Source: Acinetobacter sp. ANC 4558
GTDB lineage: Bacteria; Pseudomonadota; Gammaproteobacteria; Pseudomonadales; Moraxellaceae
Direction: 5' to 3'
Length of the DNA stretch: 64,000 nt
Assembly (NCBI RefSeq): GCF_002135375.1
Contig: NZ_NEGH01000010.1
Span: forward strand, 101,298 to 165,297
Shown: in pieces, positions 57,507-64,000 of the stretch
Layout of the letters: the number at the start of each line of letters is the position of its first letter
How positions within the stretch are numbered: position 1 is the stretch's first letter
Notes under the pieces: model-generated
What the model was told of the DNA's origin: nothing
Databases searched by the model: none
Seen by the model: the letters and a program-made list of their open reading frames with translations, nothing else
Translations under genes and position numbers: made by a program

Positions 57507-58271
57507 ATGCGTATTTTGTACCAATTTCCGTTGTCTCACTTTTGCGAAAAAGCAAGATGGATGCTTGATCATAAAGAGTTGGAATATGTGGCACAGAATT
57601 TAGTTCCTGGTGTACATAGAGCTTTTGCTAAGCTAAAAACAGGACAATATAAATTACCTATTTTATTCGATCATCAGGTTTGGACAGCGGACAGTACTGA
57701 AATTGCATTGTATTTAGATTTAAAATATCCAGAACATACTTTACTGAGATCTGATCTTAAACATCGAAAACAAGCTTTGGAAATAAATACCTTATCGAAT
57801 GAACTTGGTAGACATGTGCGTCGTTGGGTTTTATCTCACGTATTAACGAGCAATGAAGAAACACTCGATGTATTGATTGGTGAAAAAGGTTATTTACGTC
57901 AGTTTGAAAAATATTCAAAACCTTTAGTGAAAGCATTATTGTCAAAAGGTTATCATCTAACCTCAGATAAAGTTTTAGACTCAAAACAACAGATAGATGT
58001 CATGATTGAAAAATTAAATCAAAAACTGATTGAAAATCGAGGACAGTACTTAGTGGGTGACCGTTTAGGCTTAGCTGATATTGCCGTGTGTTCAATGTTG
58101 GCACCGTTGTTAGAAATAGAAGGCACTCCTTGGGAAAATGAAAGCAATACGAATGTAGACAGCGATTTTCAACAATACAAAGCTTATTTGACGGATTTAC
58201 CTTTGGGACAATATGTATTACGGATTTATCAAACCGAACGGAATGCACGTGTAGATTGGCGAGGTGTATAA
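57507..58271 (+). CDS. Glutathione S-transferase family protein
   Basis: A 254-residue GST-like protein. The N-terminal thioredoxin fold starts MRILYQFPLSHFCEKARWMLDHKELEYVAQNLVPG, with the Ser10/Cys13 region where glutathione is activated, and continues to the substrate-binding turn WTADSTEIALYLDLKYPE. The C-terminal helical domain contains GQYLVGDRLGLADIAVCSMLAPLL, the usual N-capping region. The family conjugates or reduces toxic compounds with glutathione; the specific role here is unknown. It stands divergent from the sulfur operon and 120 bp before an AsnC-type regulator. Confidence 0.85.
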   Translation: MRILYQFPLSHFCEKARWMLDHKELEYVAQNLVPGVHRAFAKLKTGQYKLPILFDHQVWTADSTEIALYLDLKYPEHTLLRSDLKHRKQALEINTLSNELGRHVRRWVLSHVLTSNEETLDVLIGEKGYLRQFEKYSKPLVKALLSKGYHLTSDKVLDSKQQIDVMIEKLNQKLIENRGQYLVGDRLGLADIAVCSMLAPLLEIEGTPWENESNTNVDSDFQQYKAYLTDLPLGQYVLRIYQTERNARVDWRGV

Positions 58272-58391
58272 AAGAGCTGATTTTTTCTATTTTTAAATTT
58301 GATAAATATTGAAGAGATAATTATTAAATGTTGAATTATTTTCTAAGATATGTGGATAATAAGGAAAATATATAGCTTTATAGGTAAATAT

Positions 58392-58862
58392 ATGGAATTA
58401 GATCGTTTTGATAAACATATATTAGAAATTTTAACTTTTGAAGATCTAAATCTGAATGAATTATCTGAACGAATTAATTTATCGGTCAGTTCAGTACACC
58501 GTCGTATTAAAAACTTAATTGACTTAAAGATTATGTCAGGCATAAAACGTGACATTAATTATCAAAAGTTAGGTTTTAGTTTACATGTTTTATTACAGGT
58601 TTCCTTAAGTAAGCATGATGCAGATACATTTGAAAAATTTTTAGCGGAACTCGAAAGCATTCCTGAAGTGATTAATGCATTTTTAGTCACAGGGCAGTCG
58701 GCAGATTTTATTGTCGAGGTTGTGGCTAAAGATATGGAAAACTATAGTGATATTTTACTTAAACGTATTGGTAAAATAGAACATGTTGTTGCTTTGCATT
58801 CTAGCTTTGTCATTAAGCAATATGACGTTTTGAATTGTAGTGGGTTGTTAAATCGAATATAG
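58392..58862 (+). CDS. Lrp/AsnC-family transcriptional regulator
   Basis: A 156-residue single-module Lrp/AsnC protein. The helix-turn-helix is at about residues 3-50 (LDRFDKHILEILTFEDLNLNELSERINLSVSSVHRRIKNLIDLKIM), and the RAM ligand domain fills residues 65-150 (SLHVLLQVSLSKHDADTFEKFLAELESIPEVINAFLVTGQSADFIVEVVAKDME). I start at the ATG at 58392, preceded by AGGT, because it gives the normal family length; an upstream in-frame extension of 14 residues is not family-like. Its targets are not evident; the GST gene upstream is the nearest candidate. Confidence 0.87.
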   Translation: MELDRFDKHILEILTFEDLNLNELSERINLSVSSVHRRIKNLIDLKIMSGIKRDINYQKLGFSLHVLLQVSLSKHDADTFEKFLAELESIPEVINAFLVTGQSADFIVEVVAKDMENYSDILLKRIGKIEHVVALHSSFVIKQYDVLNCSGLLNRI

Positions 58863-58887
58863 ATATACTTTGATTAAATAGGCGCAT

Positions 58888-58910
58888 TAAAAAACGCACT
58901 CTAGAGTGCG
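58888..58910 (-). terminator. Terminator of yebC
   Basis: Perfect palindrome CGCACTCTAGAGTGCG (58895-58910). On the minus strand it is followed by six T (plus-strand A run at 58888-58894). It lies 26 bp after the yebC stop. Confidence 0.82.
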
Positions 58911-58936
58911 CTTTAAAGAAAATATAGGCTACATGA

Positions 58937-59686
58937 TTAAGCATCTAATTCTGTCAAAACATCATCTGTAAATTCAACATTGGTATAAACATTTTGAACA
59001 TCATCTAAATCTTCAAGCATATCAATCATTTTCATAATTTTTTTTGCTTGATCAATATCTGTAATTTCAGCTTTAGTCGAAGGACTCATAACAACTTCAG
59101 CATTATCAGATTTCAGCCCCGCCGCATATAATGCATCTTGGACATCACCAAAAGACTCTGGTGTCGTAATGACTAAAATTTCATCTTCACTGATTTCAAT
59201 GTCTTCAGCGCCAGCTTCCAATGCGATATCCATAATGCGGTCTTCTAAAGAGATATTCTCAAAAGTGATTTCACCACGCTTTGTAAATAAGTAGGCAACT
59301 GAACCTGTGGTTCCAAGATTTCCATCTGTTTTAGAGAAACAATGGCGGACATCTGGTACTGTACGGTTTAAGTTATCCGTCATTGTTTCGACAATAACAG
59401 CAACACCACCAACACCATAGCCTTCATAGGTGATTTCTTTTAAATCATCATTATCTTCACCACCAGCACCCCGTTGAATTGCACGATTAATAGTATCGCG
59501 TGTCATGTTCACAGAGAGTGCTTTTTCAACAACAGCACGAAGTCGTGGATTACTTGCAGCATCTGCACCACCGAGTTTTGCTGCCGTTACAATTTCACGG
59601 ATATATTTAGTAAAGACTTTACCACGACTAGCATCTTGTCTGGCTTTACGATGCTTAATATTGGCCCACTTGGAATGACCCGCCAT
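58937..59686 (-). CDS. yebC: YebC/PmpR-family protein
   Basis: A 249-residue protein matching YebC in full: [27 protein letters not shown], then [51 protein letters not shown], and an acidic C-terminal domain. The family has been described both as a DNA-binding regulator and as a factor that relieves ribosome stalling on difficult sequences such as proline runs. I use the ATG before AGHSKW (59686), with AAGGAG eight bases upstream. A terminator follows. Confidence 0.95.
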   Translation of the reverse strand: MAGHSKWANIKHRKARQDASRGKVFTKYIREIVTAAKLGGADAASNPRLRAVVEKALSVNMTRDTINRAIQRGAGGEDNDDLKEITYEGYGVGGVAVIVETMTDNLNRTVPDVRHCFSKTDGNLGTTGSVAYLFTKRGEITFENISLEDRIMDIALEAGAEDIEISEDEILVITTPESFGDVQDALYAAGLKSDNAEVVMSPSTKAEITDIDQAKKIMKMIDMLEDLDDVQNVYTNVEFTDDVLTELDA

Positions 59687-59916
59687 GCGAAATTGCTCCT
59701 TGTAGATTGGCTTTATGCCTATCAAATTTTGCAAATTCTACCATAAGCACTTTTTTATTAAAAAGAGTTCGCTTTTTTATCGGTAAGAATATGAGCAAAA
59801 AATAAGAAATTTAAAATAATAATTACAAATTTTAGGTTAAAATAATCATCAATCTAACCATCTTCAAGACATAAAGACAACATCTCTTGATTTAATCAAT
59901 ATCATGATAAACAAGT

Positions 59917-60477
59917 TTATTGAGGTTCTGGGATAATAATATCTAATCCTGTATGCTCTTTATAAAGTTGTTTGATTATTGCAAGATCATGATATAACTC
60001 TGTTGGGTAAATTTTACCAAAAATTCCGCCTTTTTTTGCTTTTGAATTCGCAAACATGAGCACAATAGGTACATTTGCTGCTTTAGCAATATGCCAAAAA
60101 CCAGTACGAATTGGTCGACGCTCTTCACCATTTTTAGCGCGAGTTGCTTCTGGGGCTATCACTAAATTAAAATGTTCATTTGCTTCAAAGAGTTCCACCA
60201 TTTGAGCAACAATATCTTTACTGGATTTTCGGTCTACGGGGATACCGCCAATGTTTTTAAGCAATGGTTTTAGCGGGCCTTTAAAGAGTTCTTTTTTAAT
60301 AAGGATATGAATTTTAATTTTATATATTTGAAAAAGTGCTAAAGATAAGACAGCATCCATCATAGATGTATGTTCAAAGCCAATAATAACTTGCTTGTTT
60401 TCAAGTGTATTTGGCTCAACAGCATAAGTCCATCCTGCAGCTTTAAACGCAGTTTCGCCAATTAATTTTTTAAACAT
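59917..60477 (-). CDS. PlsC-like acyltransferase
   Basis: A 186-residue protein of the lysophosphatidate acyltransferase fold. Motif I HTSMMD gives the H-x4-D pair His36 and Asp41; motif II is LKNIGGIPVDRKS; motif III is IAPEATR (Glu110, Arg113), where most relatives have PEGTR. The length is shorter than PlsC (about 240), and there is no N-terminal membrane helix. It may acylate glycerolipids or another hydroxyl acceptor at the membrane surface. It is a single gene on the minus strand, 230 bp downstream in coordinates of yebC. Confidence 0.78.
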   Translation of the reverse strand: MFKKLIGETAFKAAGWTYAVEPNTLENKQVIIGFEHTSMMDAVLSLALFQIYKIKIHILIKKELFKGPLKPLLKNIGGIPVDRKSSKDIVAQMVELFEANEHFNLVIAPEATRAKNGEERRPIRTGFWHIAKAANVPIVLMFANSKAKKGGIFGKIYPTELYHDLAIIKQLYKEHTGLDIIIPEPQ

Positions 60478-60654
60478 ATGAATAAAGTCATGAGATAAAA
60501 CAAATTGCGCTACTTTGTTCTTATTTTAATATTACGTCAATATTTATCTTTAAATTAATTTTATTTAATACGATAAAACGTAAATTAAAGAATAAATATT
60601 GAATCAGGGGTTATATGCTAAATTTAAAGATTATTGGATGCAAACCCAATATTT

Positions 60655-60688
60655 AAATAAACCCATAAATTTTATTATAGGTTTATTT
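60655..60688. terminator. Possible terminator of the small basic-protein operon
   Basis: Nine-base-pair stem AAATAAACC/GGTTTATTT with a 16-base loop, 33 bp after the stop of the 37-residue gene. The stem is AT-rich and the T tail is poor. Confidence 0.35.
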
Positions 60689-60720
60689 TAAAGCTTTTAG
60701 GCTCAATTAAGCTTACAAAA

Positions 60721-60834
60721 TTACTTTTGTTTTTTAAGCTTTTTTTGAAGTTTTGCCAATTTCCCTTCATGTTTTAAAATCTTTTTAAGACGAGCTTTGA
60801 TTTTTTGTTTCAGAGACTTTACTTGTTTAGACAC
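60721..60834 (-). CDS. 37-residue lysine-rich helical protein, unknown
   Basis: A very short gene with 15 lysines in 37 residues and almost no acidic ones (one Glu). It reads as one amphipathic helix with regularly spaced hydrophobics (VKSLKQKIKARLKKILKH, then LAKLQKKLKKQK). The start is a GTG, supported by a perfect ribosome binding site AAGGAG seven bases upstream. That site is formed by the last codons of the preceding gene, whose stop is only 4 bp away. Such a protein could bind nucleic acid or membranes, or act as a small partner of its neighbour. No family is recognised. The ribosome binding site and tight spacing make it likely to be real. Confidence 0.6.
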   Translation of the reverse strand: MSKQVKSLKQKIKARLKKILKHEGKLAKLQKKLKKQK

Positions 60835-60838
60835 AATA

Positions 60839-61033
60839 TTACTCCTTAGTTTTGTTATCCGCTGACTGATTTTTTTTAATGAAACTACGGATGAATTTTC
60901 TTAATTCTCTAGCAGCACTTGTATCTAAACATTCACATAAATGAATAAATTCATCACGTTCTGTTGTACTGATACGAATTAAGAGTTGAGCATCTTTTTT
61001 ATTAACTTTTATTTTTTTGGAAATATCAGTCAT
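60839..61033 (-). CDS. Small basic protein, possibly ribbon-helix-helix type
   Basis: A 64-residue protein that I do not firmly recognise. Its centre, DAQLLIRISTTERDEFIHLCECLDTSAARELRKFIRSFIKK, has the beta strand-helix-helix pattern of ribbon-helix-helix DNA-binding proteins: a short strand (LLIRIS), helix one (TERDEFIHLCECL), a turn (DTSA) and helix two (ARELRKFIRSFI). Both termini are lysine-rich. The gene is followed after 4 bp by a 37-residue lysine-rich gene whose ribosome binding site lies in this gene's last codons, so the two are coupled. A promoter with a direct repeat over the -10 lies upstream, fitting self-repression. The RHH call is by eye only. Confidence 0.6.
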   Translation of the reverse strand: MTDISKKIKVNKKDAQLLIRISTTERDEFIHLCECLDTSAARELRKFIRSFIKKNQSADNKTKE

Positions 61034-61067
61034 TTTGTTTAATTTCCAATAAGTTAATAAAATAAAT

Positions 61068-61104
61068 GTATATACAAAGTATATGCTTTATTTTAAAAAG
61101 TCAA
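61068..61104 (-). promoter_or_regulatory. Promoter of the small operon with operator-like direct repeat
   Basis: On the minus strand: -35 TTGACT (61104-61099), a 15-base spacer and -10 TATACT (61083-61078). Two direct repeats, GTATATAC (61068-61075) and GTATATGC (61079-61086), are spaced 11 bases start to start, one helix turn, and one covers the -10. This is the layout expected for a ribbon-helix-helix autorepressor; that reading is inference. Confidence 0.4.
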
Positions 61105-61329
61105 CTTTTTATATGAATAAGAATTTAATAAAGTTGTGGATTGGTATCTAAGCTAAGTAGTTGTTCTACTAAAGTGCAAAAATGTACTCTATCATTTATG
61201 TGTAATCAGCCAGTTTTACTCAGCATTATATAATTGAATAATTTGATTAAATAAACTCTGACTAAAACAGTATTAGATAGTGTGTCGGTGTTATCATTTC
61301 TATGTTAAAAATTGAATGTTATAATAAAA

Positions 61330-61858
61330 ATGATCACAAATATCTTTGAGATTCTAGACTAAATAAGATTAGGCACAGAGTGTCGTACATTACATGTGCA
61401 ATTTTTAAATACAGAAATCAATCATCAAGTCCTGTTACAACATATTGATGGTCAGCATGCCATTAATGAAGAGCTGCCTACGAAATTAATATGCCTATCT
61501 AGCAATTTTTATCTTTCTCTTAAGCAATTTGTTGGTAGTCAAGTCGCAGTTGATTAAGGCACGGATTTAGGACAATTGTTTAGAACCACAGGGATTATTA
61601 CCTAAACGGGTTCAAGGTCAATCAGAGGGTGCTTTAATTATCTATCGTTTGAACATGCAAGATGGAGTCTCACTTTGGCATAAACGACGAAATAGTCGTG
61701 TATTTATGAATAAAAATGCCATTAAAATTGTTGAAATTATTTTCAAAGAGAGGCAAGAAAAAGTCCACTTTTCGAAGCAATCCTACAACTTAATTTAGCA
61801 GGGCTTCAACATTATTACGATATTTGATCATTCTCCATGCAATCTTAAGATGAGGTAT
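61330..61858 (+). pseudogene. vgrG: Broken vgrG fragment (type VI secretion tip protein, N-terminal part)
   Basis: Three reading frames must be joined to read one protein. From ATG 61330 it runs MITNIFEILD, TLHVQFLNTEINHQVLLQHIDGQHAINEEL and LKQFVGSQVAVD, with stops at 61360, 61555 and 61603. After a frame change near 61606-61616 it continues IYRLNMQDGVSLWHKRRNSRVFMNKN. After another near 61755 it reads PLFEAILQLNLAGLQHYYDI, with stops at 61825 and 61846. This order matches, from memory, the N-terminal barrel region of Acinetobacter VgrG proteins. Only about 175 of some 900 expected residues remain. VgrG forms the tip of the secretion spike and is commonly followed by cargo effectors and immunity genes; three broken genes follow here. 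Confidence 0.75.
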
Positions 61859-61893
61859 TAGTAAGACTAATTCTAACGTTGGAAAGGATAGTA

Positions 61894-62553
61894 ATGATGG
61901 AAAAATTTAAGTCCTACTTTTATTTTATCTTCATATTCGGTTTACTTCTTTTTGGATATCAGCCAAGCACAAAAAATAAAGAAAACAATGTGATGAATCA
62001 TTAATTTTATCTTCTATGTTTGTGGCCCCACAAGGGTTTAAAGATTTTGCTCAATATAATCAAGGAAATGTAGATAATCATCCAGTAACTAGTTTTCGAG
62101 AATTAGATTTTTCACCACCTAGCTTAGGTCAAATTAAGATTGAAAATGGTACGAGTCATTTAGTGATTGATTAAAGTTATATTTTTACTTATGAAGAATG
62201 GCAAAAAATAATTAGTATAAGAAGAAGTAATTCATTTGGTTATCGCTTATATGCCGATGGGCTCCTTTTAAATATAAGAATAAAACAAACAAAAAACAGA
62301 TGATGGAAAAGAGCAATATATGGTTCGTTATGCGTTTGACACCATTCGTTATAATCAACGAAATTTAATGGATGATTCAGAAAATAATATTAATACTTAT
62401 AAAATGATACCAGTTGAATTAGAACAAGCATTTAAAGATCGTGTGAGAAGATATAATAGATTAAGAGAACAAAGGGAAAAAGAGGCGATAACATAGGGTT
62501 ACCATATCGATGAGAATTATGTTGACCCTGATATTTGGCAATATGTGGAATAG
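61894..62553 (+). pseudogene. Broken gene 1 of the vgrG-linked module, unknown family
   Basis: It starts at ATG 61894 with AAGGATA upstream. A hydrophobic N-terminal segment (SYFYFIFIFGLLLFGYQ) suggests a membrane-anchored or exported protein. The frame shifts near 61980-61995, then reads SLILSSMFVAPQGFKDFAQYNQGNVDNHPV...IKIENGTSHLVID, meets TAA at 62172, and continues SYIFTYEEWQKIISIRRSNSFGYRLYADG. It shifts again near 62265-62298, then reads QYMVRYAFDTIRYNQRNLMDD, meets TAG at 62494, and ends DENYVDPDIWQYVE at TAG 62551. About 218 codons in all. Its last 11 bases overlap the next gene. Position after vgrG and an exported N-terminus would fit an immunity or accessory protein; this is inference. 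Confidence 0.65.
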
Positions 62554-63175
62554 TAAATTTAGCATGTATAGCATTGATCAAAACGTAAGAAATCAAGTTT
62601 TTTATTTATTAAAGAAATATACCAGTTAGCGTGATTTATATGCGATCTATGAATTAGAAAAGGATTTTGTTAATGCCTATGAGAAGCAACTTAGACATCC
62701 ACAATTGGCTGTTTAAAAATAAACCGAAGGTGAGAAAGAGAGTTATGAGAAAGAGTTTTTATACTATTTAAATGACTTGGATTGTTCTGAGAAAGGGCTA
62801 AAAAAGCTACTTAAAACAGACTTTAGGAAAGATGCCTATACGAAATTTTTTGAAGGAGATATTCAAGGTCAAATTTTTGTGCGTTGCGTTTGTGCGTTGC
62901 GTTATAGTGATGAACATGGATTGGTGGGAGATATTTTTTATCAAAACATGGGTTTAGGAGAAGGATATGCGGAAATATTTAATCAAAATTATTCCAAATA
63001 TATATTAAAACTATGAATAGCCAGTGAAATGATATTTGCAACATCGAATACATTATTGAATGGTGACTATTATATTCTTAATCAATTTGGCAAGGACTAT
63101 AGAAAATGAAGTTATGCGTCTTTATTGAGTCATAAGAATGGGTCTGTATATAAACAGATTGTAGAGAGCCTATAA
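62543..63175 (+). pseudogene. Broken gene 2 of the module: full frame kept, five internal stops
   Basis: A single frame of 210 codons runs from ATG 62543 to TAA 63173 without any frame change, but is cut by TAG 62627, TAA 62714, TAA 62720, TGA 63014 and TGA 63107. Between them the text is protein-like: RDLYAIYELEKDFVNAYEKQLRHPQLAV, FLYYLNDLDCSEKGLKKLLKTDFRKDAYTKFFEGDIQGQIFVRCVCALRYSDEHGLVGDIFYQNMGLGEGYAEIF, then ASEMIFATSNTLLNGDYYILNQFGKDYRK. There is no signal peptide. Each stop is one C-to-T change from Gln (CAA/CAG) or Arg (CGA). The family is not recognised. It overlaps the upstream gene by 11 bases and the downstream one by one base. Confidence 0.65.
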
Positions 63176-63486
63176 TGCCTTGCCCAACATATCACCATGA
63201 TGCAGAGGGTGAAATAAAATTTGGAGAAGAAATACAAATTTCAGGAATTTATGAACCTTAGTTTGATCAACCTGTATATGAAAAACTCACACAGGATTCA
63301 AATTATAATTCATATGTAGGCTGTCCAAATTACTTTTTAGAAGGTTCAACAGCAACCCAATGTAAGCTAGAAGGTACCGAGCAAGATTATGATGTAAAGT
63401 GGCGCTTAATTTGGCAAGATCAACGTTACTTAAATGGAAAAATATCAGAAGAAGAACAAACACATTTATTTTTTAATTTCTGCTAG
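63175..63486 (+). pseudogene. Broken gene 3 of the module, one internal stop
   Basis: A frame of 103 codons from ATG 63175, which shares one base with the stop of gene 2 (TAATG), to TAG 63484. It is interrupted only by TAG 63259. It reads MPCPTYHHDAEGEIKFGEEIQISGIYEP before the stop, then DQPVYEKLTQDSNYNSYVGCPNYFLEGSTATQCKLEGTEQDYDVKWRLIWQDQRYLNGKISEEEQTHLFFNFC. There are four cysteines, no signal peptide, and a net acidic composition, as seen in many small immunity proteins. That role is only suggested by size, composition and position at the end of the module. No known family is recognised. Confidence 0.6.
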
Positions 63487-63949
63487 AAATATTTACATTA
63501 TTAAATAATATCTTAGATAAATAAGATGAATAATAAAATTTAAATAAGAGTGTGATATTTAAAATGAAGATGTAAGATTAAAATATTTCAATAGTATTAA
63601 AAGCTATTAAACCAAGTAATTTTATTGTATTGATAATTATAAATTATAAATTATAAATTATAAATTATAAATTATAAATTATTGATATTTATATTAAATT
63701 AACATCATTTTTTGTTAAATTATATTAAAATAATTTATTTAGAAATATTAAAATAAATTTTATCTCATTTTACGAAATATTACATGGAATGTTTATGTGT
63801 ATATATGAGCTTGTGTTATAGATATTTCTGTAATTATTTAGATATTAATTAATCAACTAATTACGAAATTTATTTACTTAAATAAATGTAATAAATAATA
63901 CACAATGATATTTATTTTGTAAATTTGTTCTATTAAACAAGGAGAGATC
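63487..63949. other. AT-rich gene-free stretch before the last gene
   Basis: About 460 bp with very high AT content. It includes a heptamer tandem repeat at 63635-63682 and, at its right end, the leader of the gene starting at 63950. I see no other element. Confidence 0.55.
63635..63682. repeat. Heptamer tandem repeat AAATTAT, about seven copies
   Basis: Six perfect copies of AAATTAT (63641-63682), preceded by a six-base partial copy (63635-63640). Short pure repeats like this can change copy number by slipped-strand replication. Confidence 0.9.
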
Positions 63950-64000
63950 ATGAGTAATAAGTCATTAAATTCAGAATATAGTGAACTAGACGACATATAT
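63950..64000 (+). CDS. Start of a gene cut by the window end
   Basis: ATG at 63950 with the strong ribosome binding site AAGGAG seven bases upstream (63939-63944). Only 17 codons are visible (MSNKSLNSEYSELDDIY), open to the edge. This is polar and acidic, with no signal peptide so far. The product cannot be named. Confidence 0.6.
   Translation, partial: MSNKSLNSEYSELDDIY

Noticed and set aside
62777..63016. A stand-alone 79-codon gene
   Set aside because: It is the longest unbroken piece of the 62543-63175 frame. It has no ribosome binding site of its own, and the protein-like text continues on both sides of its ends.
61330..63486. Reassigned stop codons (stops read as Gln or Arg) to explain the internal TAA/TAG/TGA
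   Set aside because: The vgrG fragment and gene 1 also contain frame changes, vgrG is truncated, and all neighbouring genes use TAA, TAG and TGA as normal stops. Decay explains the region better.
63635..63682. CRISPR-like repeat array
   Set aside because: Seven-base units with no spacers; this is a simple tandem repeat.

Overview
The window reads as a chromosomal segment of a low-GC gammaproteobacterium, most likely Acinetobacter or a close relative. The reasons are the AT-rich coding style, the gene families present (rpsU-yqeY, tsaD, a 1189-residue DnaE, a yejABEF set, a GabR-gabTD cluster, SfnB-type sulfur genes) and, at the right end, remains of a VgrG whose wording matches what I remember of Acinetobacter VgrG proteins. 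The genus call is inference; no search was run.

Left part (1-13.0 kb): the 3' end of a LysM-rich lytic transglycosylase (MltD-like), a complete peptide ABC importer yejABEF, a small lipoprotein, three identical tRNA-Glu genes under one strong promoter, a BepA-like M48 periplasmic protease, the rpsU-yqeY pair, and divergent tsaD. From 13.0 to 17.3 kb a two-module Lrp-type regulator faces a transporter-amidase operon. From 17.3 to 29.2 kb there is a minus-strand housekeeping block: mutS, a lipase-like lipoprotein, a TPR-like lipoprotein, cysE, trmJ, dnaE and a DUF1622 membrane protein.

Middle part (29.5-46.2 kb): a methionine-type ABC importer (metQ, metN, metI), an M20 peptidase-YfcC permease operon with a divergent LysR regulator, then a GABA/amino-acid utilisation region (permease, GabR-like MocR regulator, gabT, gabD), and an MFS efflux pump with a divergent LysR regulator. 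From 46.4 to 49.6 kb come a manganese-type superoxide dismutase with a near-consensus Fur box upstream, a small secreted protein, an HAD hydrolase and ychF.

Right part (49.8-61.0 kb): a sulfur-scavenging operon running right to left: two SfnB-like flavin oxidoreductases, an LLM monooxygenase, two membrane-anchored MetQ-like binding proteins, and a second MetN/MetI pair. It is followed by a GST, an AsnC regulator, yebC, an acyltransferase, and a two-gene operon of very small basic proteins with an operator-like direct repeat over its promoter.

The last 3 kb (61.3-63.5 kb) is a gene graveyard: an N-terminal vgrG fragment with stops and frameshifts, followed by three tightly overlapping genes of unknown family, all broken. 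In the best-preserved one the full reading frame is kept with five internal stops that could each come from a C-to-T change. This is the most unusual part of the window and looks like a decayed type VI secretion cargo module. The window ends just inside the start of another gene.
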